Of a DNA stretch of 64,000 bases, positions 55,397 through 62,458 are shown piece after piece. The notes beneath the pieces were generated by a model. It had not been told where the DNA came from, did no database searches, and saw only the letters and a program-made list of their open reading frames with translations. A program made the translations under genes and the position numbers. Where the stretch lies: contig CAXBBL010000001.1 of the NCBI GenBank assembly GCA_963974215.1, positions 124,001-188,000 of the forward strand, in the 5' to 3' direction. Within the stretch, counting starts at the first letter, position 1, and every line of letters begins with the position of its first letter. The DNA comes from Croceimicrobium sp963974215 (GTDB lineage Bacteria; Bacteroidota; Bacteroidia; Flavobacteriales; Schleiferiaceae).

Positions 55397-55985
55397 TTTT
55401 TATACTATTCCAGGTTTCAAATAGCTTCTCTTGCTTCGGGCGATTGGCCTCCTTTTCTCGTAAAGGTTCGCACTCCTTTAAAGTGAGATGGCATTCTCCT
55501 GGTAATTGTTGATACAGTTCCGTGCCTTTGGTTTTCCAGGCGAGCATCTCATCGCTCACTTCCTTTATTATTTTAGCAGGGTTGCCTACCACTAAACTGC
55601 GGGGCGGAATAATTGTATCTGCTTTAACAAAAGCTAAGGCACCTATAATTGAACCGGCCCCAATTGAACTGCGATCCATTACTACTGCATTCATGCCCAC
55701 TAAACAGTTTTCGCCAATATTAGCGCCGTGAATTATAGCGCCATGACCAATATGAGCACCTTCTTCTAAAGCAATGCTCACCCCAGGAAACATGTGAATT
55801 ACACAGTTCTCTTGCACATTAGCGCCGCGTTTAATTTCAATCTCGCCCCAATCACCACGCACTACCGCGCCCGGACCGATATAAACATCGTCTCCAATAA
55901 TTACATTACCAATTATCACCGCAGTTTCATGCACAAAGGCCTTGACACTAATCACTGGCTTGAAGCCATTAAACTCGTAAATCAT
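55392..55985 (-). CDS. paaY: PaaY-like hexapeptide-repeat (gamma carbonic anhydrase fold) protein
   Basis: 197 residues forming a left-handed beta-helix of hexapeptide repeats (IIGNVIIGDDVYIGPGAVVRG, VQENCVIHMFPG, HIGHGAIIHGANIGENCLVG). The metal-binding His residues (IHMF, IGHGAIIHG) are kept. In the phenylacetate pathway PaaY is a thioesterase that removes dead-end CoA products. The C-terminal part (AWKTKGTELYQQL ... ECEPLREKEANRP) matches PaaY rather than generic carbonic anhydrases. The last codon and the stop lie in the terminal repeat of element copy C. It is three bases after the secreted-protein gene upstream. Confidence 0.88.
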   Translation of the reverse strand: MIYEFNGFKPVISVKAFVHETAVIIGNVIIGDDVYIGPGAVVRGDWGEIEIKRGANVQENCVIHMFPGVSIALEEGAHIGHGAIIHGANIGENCLVGMNAVVMDRSSIGAGSIIGALAFVKADTIIPPRSLVVGNPAKIIKEVSDEMLAWKTKGTELYQQLPGECHLTLKECEPLREKEANRPKQEKLFETWNSIKS

Positions 55986-55988
55986 ATT

Positions 55989-57293
55989 CTATTCCTTAAG
56001 AGACTTCGAAATAAGATAATTTTTATCACTTATGTAGAAGAGTGTTCCATTACTAATTTTCACCTCCGAAGCAAAAAGCCCGAGTTCAATTGCAGATCCC
56101 AATTGCCAATTTTCCAGCACAGGATAAATTGTGACTAAACCTCTTTCTATTTCCTGAAGATAAATTTGCCCGCCTTCTTCATTTTCTAAAATCAAATCTT
56201 CACCCGGCTTCTTGGGAAAGGCGAAAGGAATAGCCTGTCCAAAGACAAAGGAATTGCTATCAATTGGCTGCACCACTCCTCTTACATAATCAAAAATCCA
56301 CAAGTGGCCAAAGCGTTTCACAATTGGGAAGGGAATAAACTTTGCGTAATAGTTTTGGTATTGCTTACGCAAGATGTCTAATTGAAAACGCCTTTCATTA
56401 TCCACATAGCCGTATTCATCATAAAACCTTTCCAAAGAAGCCGCAAGTCCATAATAATTTGAAAATGCAAGTTGAGCCGCCTCCATCGCGGCTGAATCAA
56501 TAGAATGGTAAAATGGTTGGGGAGCCTCACCTGTAGTGTAAATTACATATTCAATTCCCCTATTGTGATAAGGAGGGTGACTTAAGGCCTTTCCTCTATT
56601 ACCAGGTCTAAACTCACTTATCGGTAAAGGGTACATGCTTGGCCTGGCGTTTCGTAAAATTAAACTCTTCCCAATAACCGCGGCCAAGGGTTCGATATAG
56701 GTATTGTAATCTTCTATAGGGAAAGTCGGATAAAAGAAAAGGCGATCTTCTAAAAGATACACCTGTATTACGCTATCCTTAAAAAAGGCAAAAACATTTC
56801 CCCGCGGATCTTTCTCTAAGCGCTTAAAAGAATAATGGTTGCTCAAAACCTTCTTCACCTTACCTTCTAAATTAGAAAGTAGCAGATAATCATCCCCTAG
56901 AACTAATAAGCTTTCCCCTATAATCTCGAAGTCATTTACCAAAAGGGTATCCCAAAATAAGACGGCCTTGCCCCTAACCTCAACGGTTTGTAAATCTATA
57001 CGCAAGGGCTGGAGGTAAATTATGCGTTTTTCTTCGCCTTCTATCGAAGCCCAATCTACCGTAAGTGATTTTATAAAATGTTGATCGGAAATAAACTGAA
57101 AATAGGAGCCATCTTTTACACTTAAGCTAATAATCGTCGACTCCTCTTTACATACAGATCTGCCGAGAGCGTTTAAAGCCTGCACCTTAACCGTTGCTTG
57201 ACTTTCGGCATCGCGGAATTCGAGCTGTAGACTCTGAGCTTTTAAACTACCTAAAGCTAAAAGAAAAAATACCAAGGGAATTCTTAGCGACAT
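55989..57293 (-). CDS. secreted protein of unknown function
   Basis: 434 residues with a signal peptide (IPLVFFLLALGSLKAQ). An early carboxypeptidase-regulatory-like beta-sandwich (LEFRDAESQATVKVQALNAL, about 20-115) is followed by an apparent beta-propeller (FEIIGESLLVLGDDYLLLSN, YSFKRLEKDPRGNVFAFF, GHLWIFDYVRGVVQPID). Not recognised as a known family. It lies between the thiolase gene and paaY on the same strand, spaced by 46 and 3 bases, so it may be co-transcribed with paa genes although its function is unclear. Confidence 0.75.
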   Translation of the reverse strand: MSLRIPLVFFLLALGSLKAQSLQLEFRDAESQATVKVQALNALGRSVCKEESTIISLSVKDGSYFQFISDQHFIKSLTVDWASIEGEEKRIIYLQPLRIDLQTVEVRGKAVLFWDTLLVNDFEIIGESLLVLGDDYLLLSNLEGKVKKVLSNHYSFKRLEKDPRGNVFAFFKDSVIQVYLLEDRLFFYPTFPIEDYNTYIEPLAAVIGKSLILRNARPSMYPLPISEFRPGNRGKALSHPPYHNRGIEYVIYTTGEAPQPFYHSIDSAAMEAAQLAFSNYYGLAASLERFYDEYGYVDNERRFQLDILRKQYQNYYAKFIPFPIVKRFGHLWIFDYVRGVVQPIDSNSFVFGQAIPFAFPKKPGEDLILENEEGGQIYLQEIERGLVTIYPVLENWQLGSAIELGLFASEVKISNGTLFYISDKNYLISKSLKE

Positions 57294-57339
57294 AAATTTC
57301 TTTTTTCTCTAGACCGCCTTCCCTAAAAACGTTGCCTGC

Positions 57340-58548
57340 TTAAGCTCTTTCCAAAATTACCGCATAGCCTTGGCCCACCCCGATACACATCGTACACAAG
57401 GCATAGCGCTTATTGGTTTTTTGCAATTGAATCGCCGCCGTTTGTAAGAGACGTGCGCCCGACATTCCTAAGGGATGACCTAAGGCAATCGCTCCGCCAT
57501 TAGGATTAATGCGCGGATCATTGTCGGCCAAGCCCATCTTGCGGGTAACCGCTAAAGCTTGCGAGGCAAAGGCTTCGTTTAGTTCAATGATATCCATATC
57601 GGCTAGGCTAAGACCCGCTTTTTTCAAAGCAATTTCTGAAGCGTAAACGGGACCTATACCCATTACACGCGGCTCTACTCCTGCAACACCCATGGAAACT
57701 ATGCGTGCCAAAGGTTTCAAATTATTGTTTTTAATACCTTCTTCGGAAGCTACTAGAAGCGCCGCAGCTCCATCGTTTAAACCCGATGAATTTCCCGCCG
57801 TTACTGAACCTCCTTCCTTTTTAAAAGCGGGACGTAATTTGGCCAAAATCTCCATGCTACTGCTGGGTTTGATAAACTCGTCTTTATCGAAAATCAAATC
57901 ATCTTGCTTACGACGCGGAATGGCTACGGGAACAATTTCTTCTGCCAAGCGACCAGAATTCTGTGCTGCCGTGGCTTTCTGCTGCGACCATAGGGCAAAG
58001 GCATCTTGATCTTCACGTGAAATATTGTATTGCTCTACTAAGTTTTCGGCCGTTTCCCCCATGGCATCGGTGCCATAAAGCTTAAACATTTTAGGGTTTA
58101 CGAAACGCCAGCCGAAAGAGCTATCGTGCATTTTAGAGTCGGTTCCAAAAGCCTTCGAAGGCTTACTCATTACATAAGGTGCACGCGTCATTTGCTCCAC
58201 TCCACCGGCAATAAAAACCTCCCCATCACCATTGCGAATCGCTCGCATGGCTTGAGCTCCCGCACTCATTCCGCTTGCGCAGAGGCGGTTAACGGTTTCA
58301 CCCGGAACACTGAACGGTAAGCCTGCTAGCAATGCCGACATACGTGCAATATTGCGATTGTCTTCGCCCGCTTGATTAGCGCAACCTAAAATCACATCTG
58401 CCACCGAGCTGGGGTCTAAACTGGGATTGCGTTTCAAGAGTTCGGAAATAACGAGGGCCGCCATATCATCGGCGCGTACCGGTGAAAGGGTTCCTAAAAA
58501 ACTTCCGATTGGGGTGCGAATACCATCAACAATATATGCTTCTTTCAT
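57340..58548 (-). CDS. paaJ: 3-oxoadipyl-CoA-type thiolase
   Basis: Thiolase of 402 residues that releases acetyl-CoA, here most similar to the 3-oxoadipyl-CoA/3-oxo-5,6-dehydrosuberyl-CoA thiolases (PcaF/PaaJ): ILGCANQAGEDNRNIARMSA. Catalytic Cys90 (VNRLCASGMSAG), the His motif (GGAIALGHPLGMSGAR) and the second Cys (CTMCIGVGQG) are present. The start at ATG 58548 (MKEAYIVDGIRTPIG) is the family start; a start at 58569 is seven codons longer. The upstream NrtR-like regulator and paaI on the same strand support the phenylacetate role. Confidence 0.9.
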   Translation of the reverse strand: MKEAYIVDGIRTPIGSFLGTLSPVRADDMAALVISELLKRNPSLDPSSVADVILGCANQAGEDNRNIARMSALLAGLPFSVPGETVNRLCASGMSAGAQAMRAIRNGDGEVFIAGGVEQMTRAPYVMSKPSKAFGTDSKMHDSSFGWRFVNPKMFKLYGTDAMGETAENLVEQYNISREDQDAFALWSQQKATAAQNSGRLAEEIVPVAIPRRKQDDLIFDKDEFIKPSSSMEILAKLRPAFKKEGGSVTAGNSSGLNDGAAALLVASEEGIKNNNLKPLARIVSMGVAGVEPRVMGIGPVYASEIALKKAGLSLADMDIIELNEAFASQALAVTRKMGLADNDPRINPNGGAIALGHPLGMSGARLLQTAAIQLQKTNKRYALCTMCIGVGQGYAVILERA

Positions 58549-58630
58549 TGGGCCGAAATTTTGTTTCACGCCCCATTTAGGACGCTATTTTCAGGCGCGA
58601 ATATCGCATATATAAAAGGAATAAAAAATT

Positions 58631-59332
58631 CTACTGATAGACGAAGTCGTAACCGCGTAGGGTAAGACTGCGGTATTTCTTCTCATCGAATTTATACAAG
58701 GCCGAAGGTCTTCTTGCTTTGGCAGAACTGCGCACAAAATGATCGGTCTCCAACAATAGCTCGCTTTTCAAAAGCTTGCGACGGAAGTTTCGTTTATCCA
58801 AATCTCGACCTAAAGCGCATTCGTATAAACGCTGGATTTGGTTCATGGTAAACTCTTTCGGTAAAAGGCTAAAGCCAATGGGACGACGTTTCACCCGACG
58901 CTTTAAACGCTCGCGTGAATAATCTACAATTTTATTGTGATCGAAAGCTAAAGGGGGAATATCATTCACGTTCACCCATTTGTATTCCGAACGCAATAAA
59001 TCCTGACTTAAGGTTTCGTTGAGCTGTAAGGTGCCGTAATAAGCAACATTCACCACTCGCCCAGAAGGGTTGCGGTACACTTCTGCAAAAGCATTTAAAA
59101 TTTCGATGGGCCAATCGGCACTACCGGAAATGCGACGCATTAACTCAATCGCCACGTCTTCGGGGTCCTCGTTAACATGCACCACCGAAGAAGGTAATAT
59201 ATGCGCACCAGCAAAGGGCTCGCCTGCTTTTTCGGCGATTAAAATTTTTAGATCGTCACCATCAAATCCGTATAAAACCACCGAGGTGGCAATGGCAACA
59301 TTAAAGTCTTCTTTGGAAAAATTTATCCTCAT
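58631..59332 (-). CDS. NrtR-like transcriptional regulator (degenerate Nudix plus winged helix)
   Basis: 233 residues. The N-terminal Nudix fold (NVAIATSVVLYGFDGDDLKI) has a ruined Nudix box (VVHVNEDPEDVAIELMRRIS lacks the G-x5-E-x7-REUxEE pattern), so it is not a hydrolase. The C-terminal part (KRRPIGFSLLPKEFTMNQIQ, NFRRKLLKSELLLET) is the winged helix of the NrtR/AraR family. Such proteins bind a sugar or nucleotide ligand and repress by palindromic operators. A 25-bp palindrome lies 41 bases upstream of its start. Possible targets are itself and the paa genes around it. Confidence 0.88.
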   Translation of the reverse strand: MRINFSKEDFNVAIATSVVLYGFDGDDLKILIAEKAGEPFAGAHILPSSVVHVNEDPEDVAIELMRRISGSADWPIEILNAFAEVYRNPSGRVVNVAYYGTLQLNETLSQDLLRSEYKWVNVNDIPPLAFDHNKIVDYSRERLKRRVKRRPIGFSLLPKEFTMNQIQRLYECALGRDLDKRNFRRKLLKSELLLETDHFVRSSAKARRPSALYKFDEKKYRSLTLRGYDFVYQ

Positions 59333-59372
59333 AGCTTTTACAAAGATGCGTAATTTTTGACAAGCTAGATGA

Positions 59373-59397
59373 ACTTAGTGTTAAATTTACACTAAGT
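59373..59397. promoter_or_regulatory. 25-bp palindromic operator, probably for the NrtR-like regulator
   Basis: ACTTAGTGT (59373-59381) and ACACTAAGT (59389-59397) are perfect inverted repeats around an AT-rich centre. The position just upstream of the regulator and just downstream of paaI, and the length, fit an autoregulatory NrtR-type site. A -7-like CATCTTTG (59341-59348, minus strand) follows it. Confidence 0.75.
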
Positions 59398-59398
59398 A

Positions 59399-59806
59399 TT
59401 ACCAATTTTTGTCTTTAAACAAAACTGTGCCCTTAAAAGAGGCCAGTGTTTCCGCGGATTCGTTGCTTATAAAAACCTGATAAACACCAACCGAACGGCC
59501 CTCTTTAATCGCTTCTGCCTGAGCAAAAATACGCGTATTTGCTTGTATCGCTTTATGGTGACTGATACTGGTTTCAATGGAAAGGGCATGCCTACCGTGA
59601 CCGTTAGCCGCAAAGGCTAAAGCACTGTCGGCCAAAGAGTAAGATATTCCACCGTGGGCAATGCCAAAACCATTGCACATTTCCTCGCCTACCGTCATTT
59701 CCAGCTTAGCAAATCCAGGCTTTACTTCGAGCACTTTAATGCCCAACCATTGGCTAAAGGCATCGCCATCATACATCTGCTGTACTATTTCGGAGGCGCT
59801 TTTCAT
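59399..59806 (-). CDS. paaI: PaaI-type hotdog thioesterase
   Basis: 135-residue hotdog-fold acyl-CoA thioesterase. The conserved HGG motif (GFGIAHGGISYSLADSALAF, about 47-66) and ISHHKAIQANTRIFAQAE are typical of PaaI, which clears hydroxylated phenylacetyl-CoA products. It overlaps the upstream unknown gene by ATGA and ends next to the palindromic operator. The length is normal for PaaI. Confidence 0.93.
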   Translation of the reverse strand: MKSASEIVQQMYDGDAFSQWLGIKVLEVKPGFAKLEMTVGEEMCNGFGIAHGGISYSLADSALAFAANGHGRHALSIETSISHHKAIQANTRIFAQAEAIKEGRSVGVYQVFISNESAETLASFKGTVLFKDKNW

Positions 59807-60294
59807 TTTTTCGCTTTTTCTAGTTGACTGATTTCATAATCTACCACCCTTTCTACGGCAGTGATAATTACATCGAGCATTAAGTTAAAGCTCAGTTGTA
59901 CTTCAGCTTTCGCTTCCGCTAGATCCGATTTTAAGACTGCCCGGGCACGAAGATCTTCAAATACCTTCGGACTATCGCTAAGTTCTACTTCTTCCACTTC
60001 AATCGACTCTTCGTCAATGTCCGTTTTGATCTTAATAATTTCTTCGATTAATTGGGCGGGAACCATTCCCACGGGAACGGTAGCGGCAATAAAAGCATTG
60101 GTAAGAATTAACAGAGATTCTACTAGGGCTTCGTGCTGAGAATCGCTAAACTCCTCTTCTACATTAGTAATAAAACCCATTAAATAGGGCTGATCTTCTA
60201 AAACCTGAATCAGTAATTTTCCTTGCTCTTCGGCTGGTAAACCATCGTATTCTACGATTGCTTCGCTAATGAAATCGCGCTTTTGATTTTTCAT
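59803..60294 (-). CDS. unknown acidic helical protein upstream of paaI
   Basis: 163 residues, predicted all-helical, acidic, without signal peptide or membrane anchor (IEEIIKIKTDIDEESIEVEE, LDVIITAVERVVDYEISQLE). A start at 60294 and a stop overlapping paaI (ATGA) indicate translation coupled to the thioesterase. I do not recognise the family. Context suggests a role in or near phenylacetate metabolism. Confidence 0.72.
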   Translation of the reverse strand: MKNQKRDFISEAIVEYDGLPAEEQGKLLIQVLEDQPYLMGFITNVEEEFSDSQHEALVESLLILTNAFIAATVPVGMVPAQLIEEIIKIKTDIDEESIEVEEVELSDSPKVFEDLRARAVLKSDLAEAKAEVQLSFNLMLDVIITAVERVVDYEISQLEKAKK

Positions 60295-60719
60295 GCTGCA
60301 AAGCTAAGGTTTTAGACAAAGGTTAATTCTGCTTTATAGATTAACCACATAGCTTTTTTGAGACTAGGCAGTCAAAAAATTGTTGGCTTTTTAATTTCTT
60401 AACGTCCTTTGTTTGCTTGATCAAAAAAGGACCAACCGAACGTAGTGAGCTCAGCCAATCAAATAAGGCATTAAAGTTTTTGGCTAAAAAATCAAGGCTC
60501 CAATTCCTCTCTTCAAAAACTTTCATGAAAGGCGAGCTCGGTGGGCGAGCTCATTTCAATCGCATCCCAACTCACTAAGCCTCTCATTTTATTTTTTGGC
60601 GCTCGTAACGGAAGCGCAGGGCGCTGAGCTCAAGAACTCCATTAAAATTAAAGTCTTGTTCTTAATTGAGGCCGATAAACCTCCTAATATAGATTTCGTT
60701 AGAGTTGAGAGTCGGTCAT
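60295..60719. other. non-coding stretch, possibly degraded DNA
   Basis: About 425 bases. A small frame at 60341-60526 has low-complexity residues (FLIKQTKDVKKLKSQQFF) and no credible context. GGCGAGCTC occurs twice 18 bases apart near 60532-60560. Nothing else is recognised. Confidence 0.4.
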
Positions 60720-60782
60720 TTAGTCCATCTTAAAAGCGCATCGCTTAGTATTAAAGCCAGTTTTCCGATTATAACTAGCCAT
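60720..60782 (-). pseudogene. possible remnant of a parE start
   Basis: ATG at 60782 overlaps the ParD stop by 8 bases, the usual ParD/ParE arrangement, and begins MASYNRKTG, like a ParE start. The frame stops after 20 residues, so the toxin gene, if this is one, is lost. The evidence is short and weak. Confidence 0.25.
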
Positions 60783-61023
60783 GCTTCTTATACTGGGCCT
60801 TTAATTCCTGAAGATGTTGATCACGCTTAAAATCTTGTGCAAGCCCGCTGTCTGCTCCTTCTTGAATGGCATTGCGTAAAGCAATTACTTGACTTTCTTC
60901 GTTTTCCAAAAGACGAAGGCCAGCTATAAGTACCTCGCTAGCATTTTTATAGCGACCAGCCGAGACTTGATTCTGAACAAACTCATCGAAATAATCACCG
61001 AGTGATACAGATGTGTTCTTCAT
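60775..61023 (-). CDS. ParD-family antitoxin, apparently orphan
   Basis: 82 residues with the ParD ribbon-helix-helix pattern at the N-terminus (TSVSLGDYFDEFVQNQVSAG, RYKNASEVLIAGLRLLENEE) and a basic helical tail that would bind the toxin (DFKRDQHLQELKAQYKKHG). In other genomes it pairs with ParE, a gyrase inhibitor. No intact ParE follows; only a 20-residue remnant-like frame does. It may be an inactive relic or act on a ParE elsewhere. Confidence 0.88.
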   Translation of the reverse strand: MKNTSVSLGDYFDEFVQNQVSAGRYKNASEVLIAGLRLLENEESQVIALRNAIQEGADSGLAQDFKRDQHLQELKAQYKKHG

Positions 61024-61096
61024 GTTTCTTGCTTTTGCTCAAATTTACCAAAACTTGGCAAATGACATTAATTGAGAGGATTCGTTTTACCTACAC

Positions 61097-61704
61097 TCAA
61101 GCTATCGCCCCCTTTTTCTCCCCCCAAAATCCCGCATGCTTTTGCAATTGCACATCGCCCTGTACCTTAACTTGACAAGCCAAGCGCAATTGATTCGCTT
61201 CTTTATGAGGCGGAAAATTCAAGCGCCATTTCTCACGCGCATTTAAAACCTAAGTTCGATGTAAAATTAGGCCTCAGACCTCTTATAAATAGTGGGTTTT
61301 AAGACGAAGCGCTGAAGCAATAGCGGGCTATTGCGAAGGGCTAAGGCGCCAAAAACTGCTTTTTAGAAGAGGCTTACAAGTTTTTTCCAATAAAAGCGAA
61401 AATCCTGCATCTAGCTCATTTGCTGTAGCCCGCTACAGCTGCACGATCCAGACTAGTCTTTTCCTTTTATTGAAAATCTGAGGCTATAATTTTAGGTCGA
61501 ACTCAGGTTTAAAGGGCCTAAGTCTCCTTCTATCTCCACAGCACAAGTGCCACAGGTGCCCAAGCCTTTGCAGTTTAACCACTTAGCGGCGCCATTATGC
61601 GGACTCATTACTTCTTTCAACAAGGCCGCGCGTAAATTAGAGCCAGCTGCTACGGTAAAGGTTTTTCCCTTAAAGGAGATGTGAAATTTATCTTCTTTCT
61701 CCAC
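61097..61704 (-). pseudogene. 2Fe-2S ferredoxin gene split by element copy D
   Basis: The N-terminal part (GTG start at 61704 to about 61509) reads as a plant-type ferredoxin with three cluster Cys (LNCKGLGTCGTCAVEIEGDL); it then runs into the element and stops after LNLSST at 61492. The C-terminal part resumes after the element at 61242 and ends at 61097 (REKWRLNFPPHK, then LACQVKVQGD with the fourth cluster Cys). Removing the element and one TTTAA joins GDLGPLN to AREKWRLNF in one frame, a continuous 113-residue ferredoxin. The gene was translated with the ABC ATPase (one-base overlap TAGTG). The current product lacks the fourth ligand and is presumably non-functional. Confidence 0.92.
61248..61508 (+). 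mobile_element. inverted-repeat element, copy D (261 bp), inserted in the ferredoxin gene
   Basis: Same length and orientation as copy B with eight substitutions. The termini ACCTAAGTTCG and CGAACTCAGGT, both internal palindromes and the flanking TTAAA direct repeats (61243-61247 and 61509-61513) are clear. On the minus strand the target duplication reads TTTAA, as in copies A and B. It carries no gene, so it would have been moved by a transposase encoded elsewhere. Confidence 0.95.
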
Positions 61705-62447
61705 TATTGCTCTGTGGCTTCCTCTGCTACTTCCCCGCCTTTAATCTTTTGGATAAAGAAGGTTTCTAGTTCTTGTAGTGTTTCGGAATTGGTATGAATA
61801 TCCTTCACAATTTCACCCTTATCTAAAACCACAATGCGCTCGCAGAATTTAGCCACGTGACCTAAATCGTGACTAGAAATAAGCATGGTGATGTCTGTTT
61901 CCTTATTGATTTTTTGCAATTCATCAATCAAACGAAACTGAGTAGAGGGGTCGAGGTTGGCAAAAGGCTCATCGAGAATTAAAATGTCGGGATTACTTAA
62001 AAGCGCCCCCACAATACCTACCTTCTTCTGGTTTCCCTTACTTAAGTCGCGGATATACTTTTTCTTACCGCGAATCTCACCCGCGAATAATTCTTCGTAA
62101 CCCGCTAAAGCCGCTTCCAAATCGCCCGCGCTCATATTGTGCAAGCCGGCGATAAACTGAAAATACTCATCGGGCGTGAGGTAGTCGATTAAAAAACCTT
62201 CGTCGATAAAACTACCGGTGTAGAGTTTCCAATCTTCACTTTTCGCCACGTCTAAACCCATACTTAAAACCTCGCCCTTATCGGCCTGAATTAAATCGAG
62301 AAGCAAACGAAAGAGCGTAGTCTTGCCCGCGCCGTTATTTCCAACTAAGCCGAAGGACTTGCCCGCTTCGATTTCTAATTCGCCAATATTTAGAACTTTG
62401 GTGCCGTTATAGGACTTCTCTAAGTTTTTAATGCTTAAAATGCTCAT
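61704..62447 (-). CDS. ABC transporter ATP-binding protein
   Basis: 247 residues from ATG 62447 (a TTG two codons upstream is possible). Walker A is GNNGAGKTTLF, the signature motif LSKGNQKKVGI and Walker B ILILDEPFANLDPS, with the switch His in ISSHDLGHV. It pairs with the DUF5687 permease 11 bases upstream in transcription order. The likely role is export or membrane modification of an unknown substrate. Its stop overlaps the GTG of the broken ferredoxin gene. Confidence 0.93.
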   Translation of the reverse strand: MSILSIKNLEKSYNGTKVLNIGELEIEAGKSFGLVGNNGAGKTTLFRLLLDLIQADKGEVLSMGLDVAKSEDWKLYTGSFIDEGFLIDYLTPDEYFQFIAGLHNMSAGDLEAALAGYEELFAGEIRGKKKYIRDLSKGNQKKVGIVGALLSNPDILILDEPFANLDPSTQFRLIDELQKINKETDITMLISSHDLGHVAKFCERIVVLDKGEIVKDIHTNSETLQELETFFIQKIKGGEVAEEATEQ

Positions 62448-62458
62448 AATCAATTATT

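Noticed and set aside
60341..60526. 61-residue reading frame on the minus strand
   Set aside because: Low-complexity Lys/Phe-rich sequence without promoter, neighbours or family likeness.
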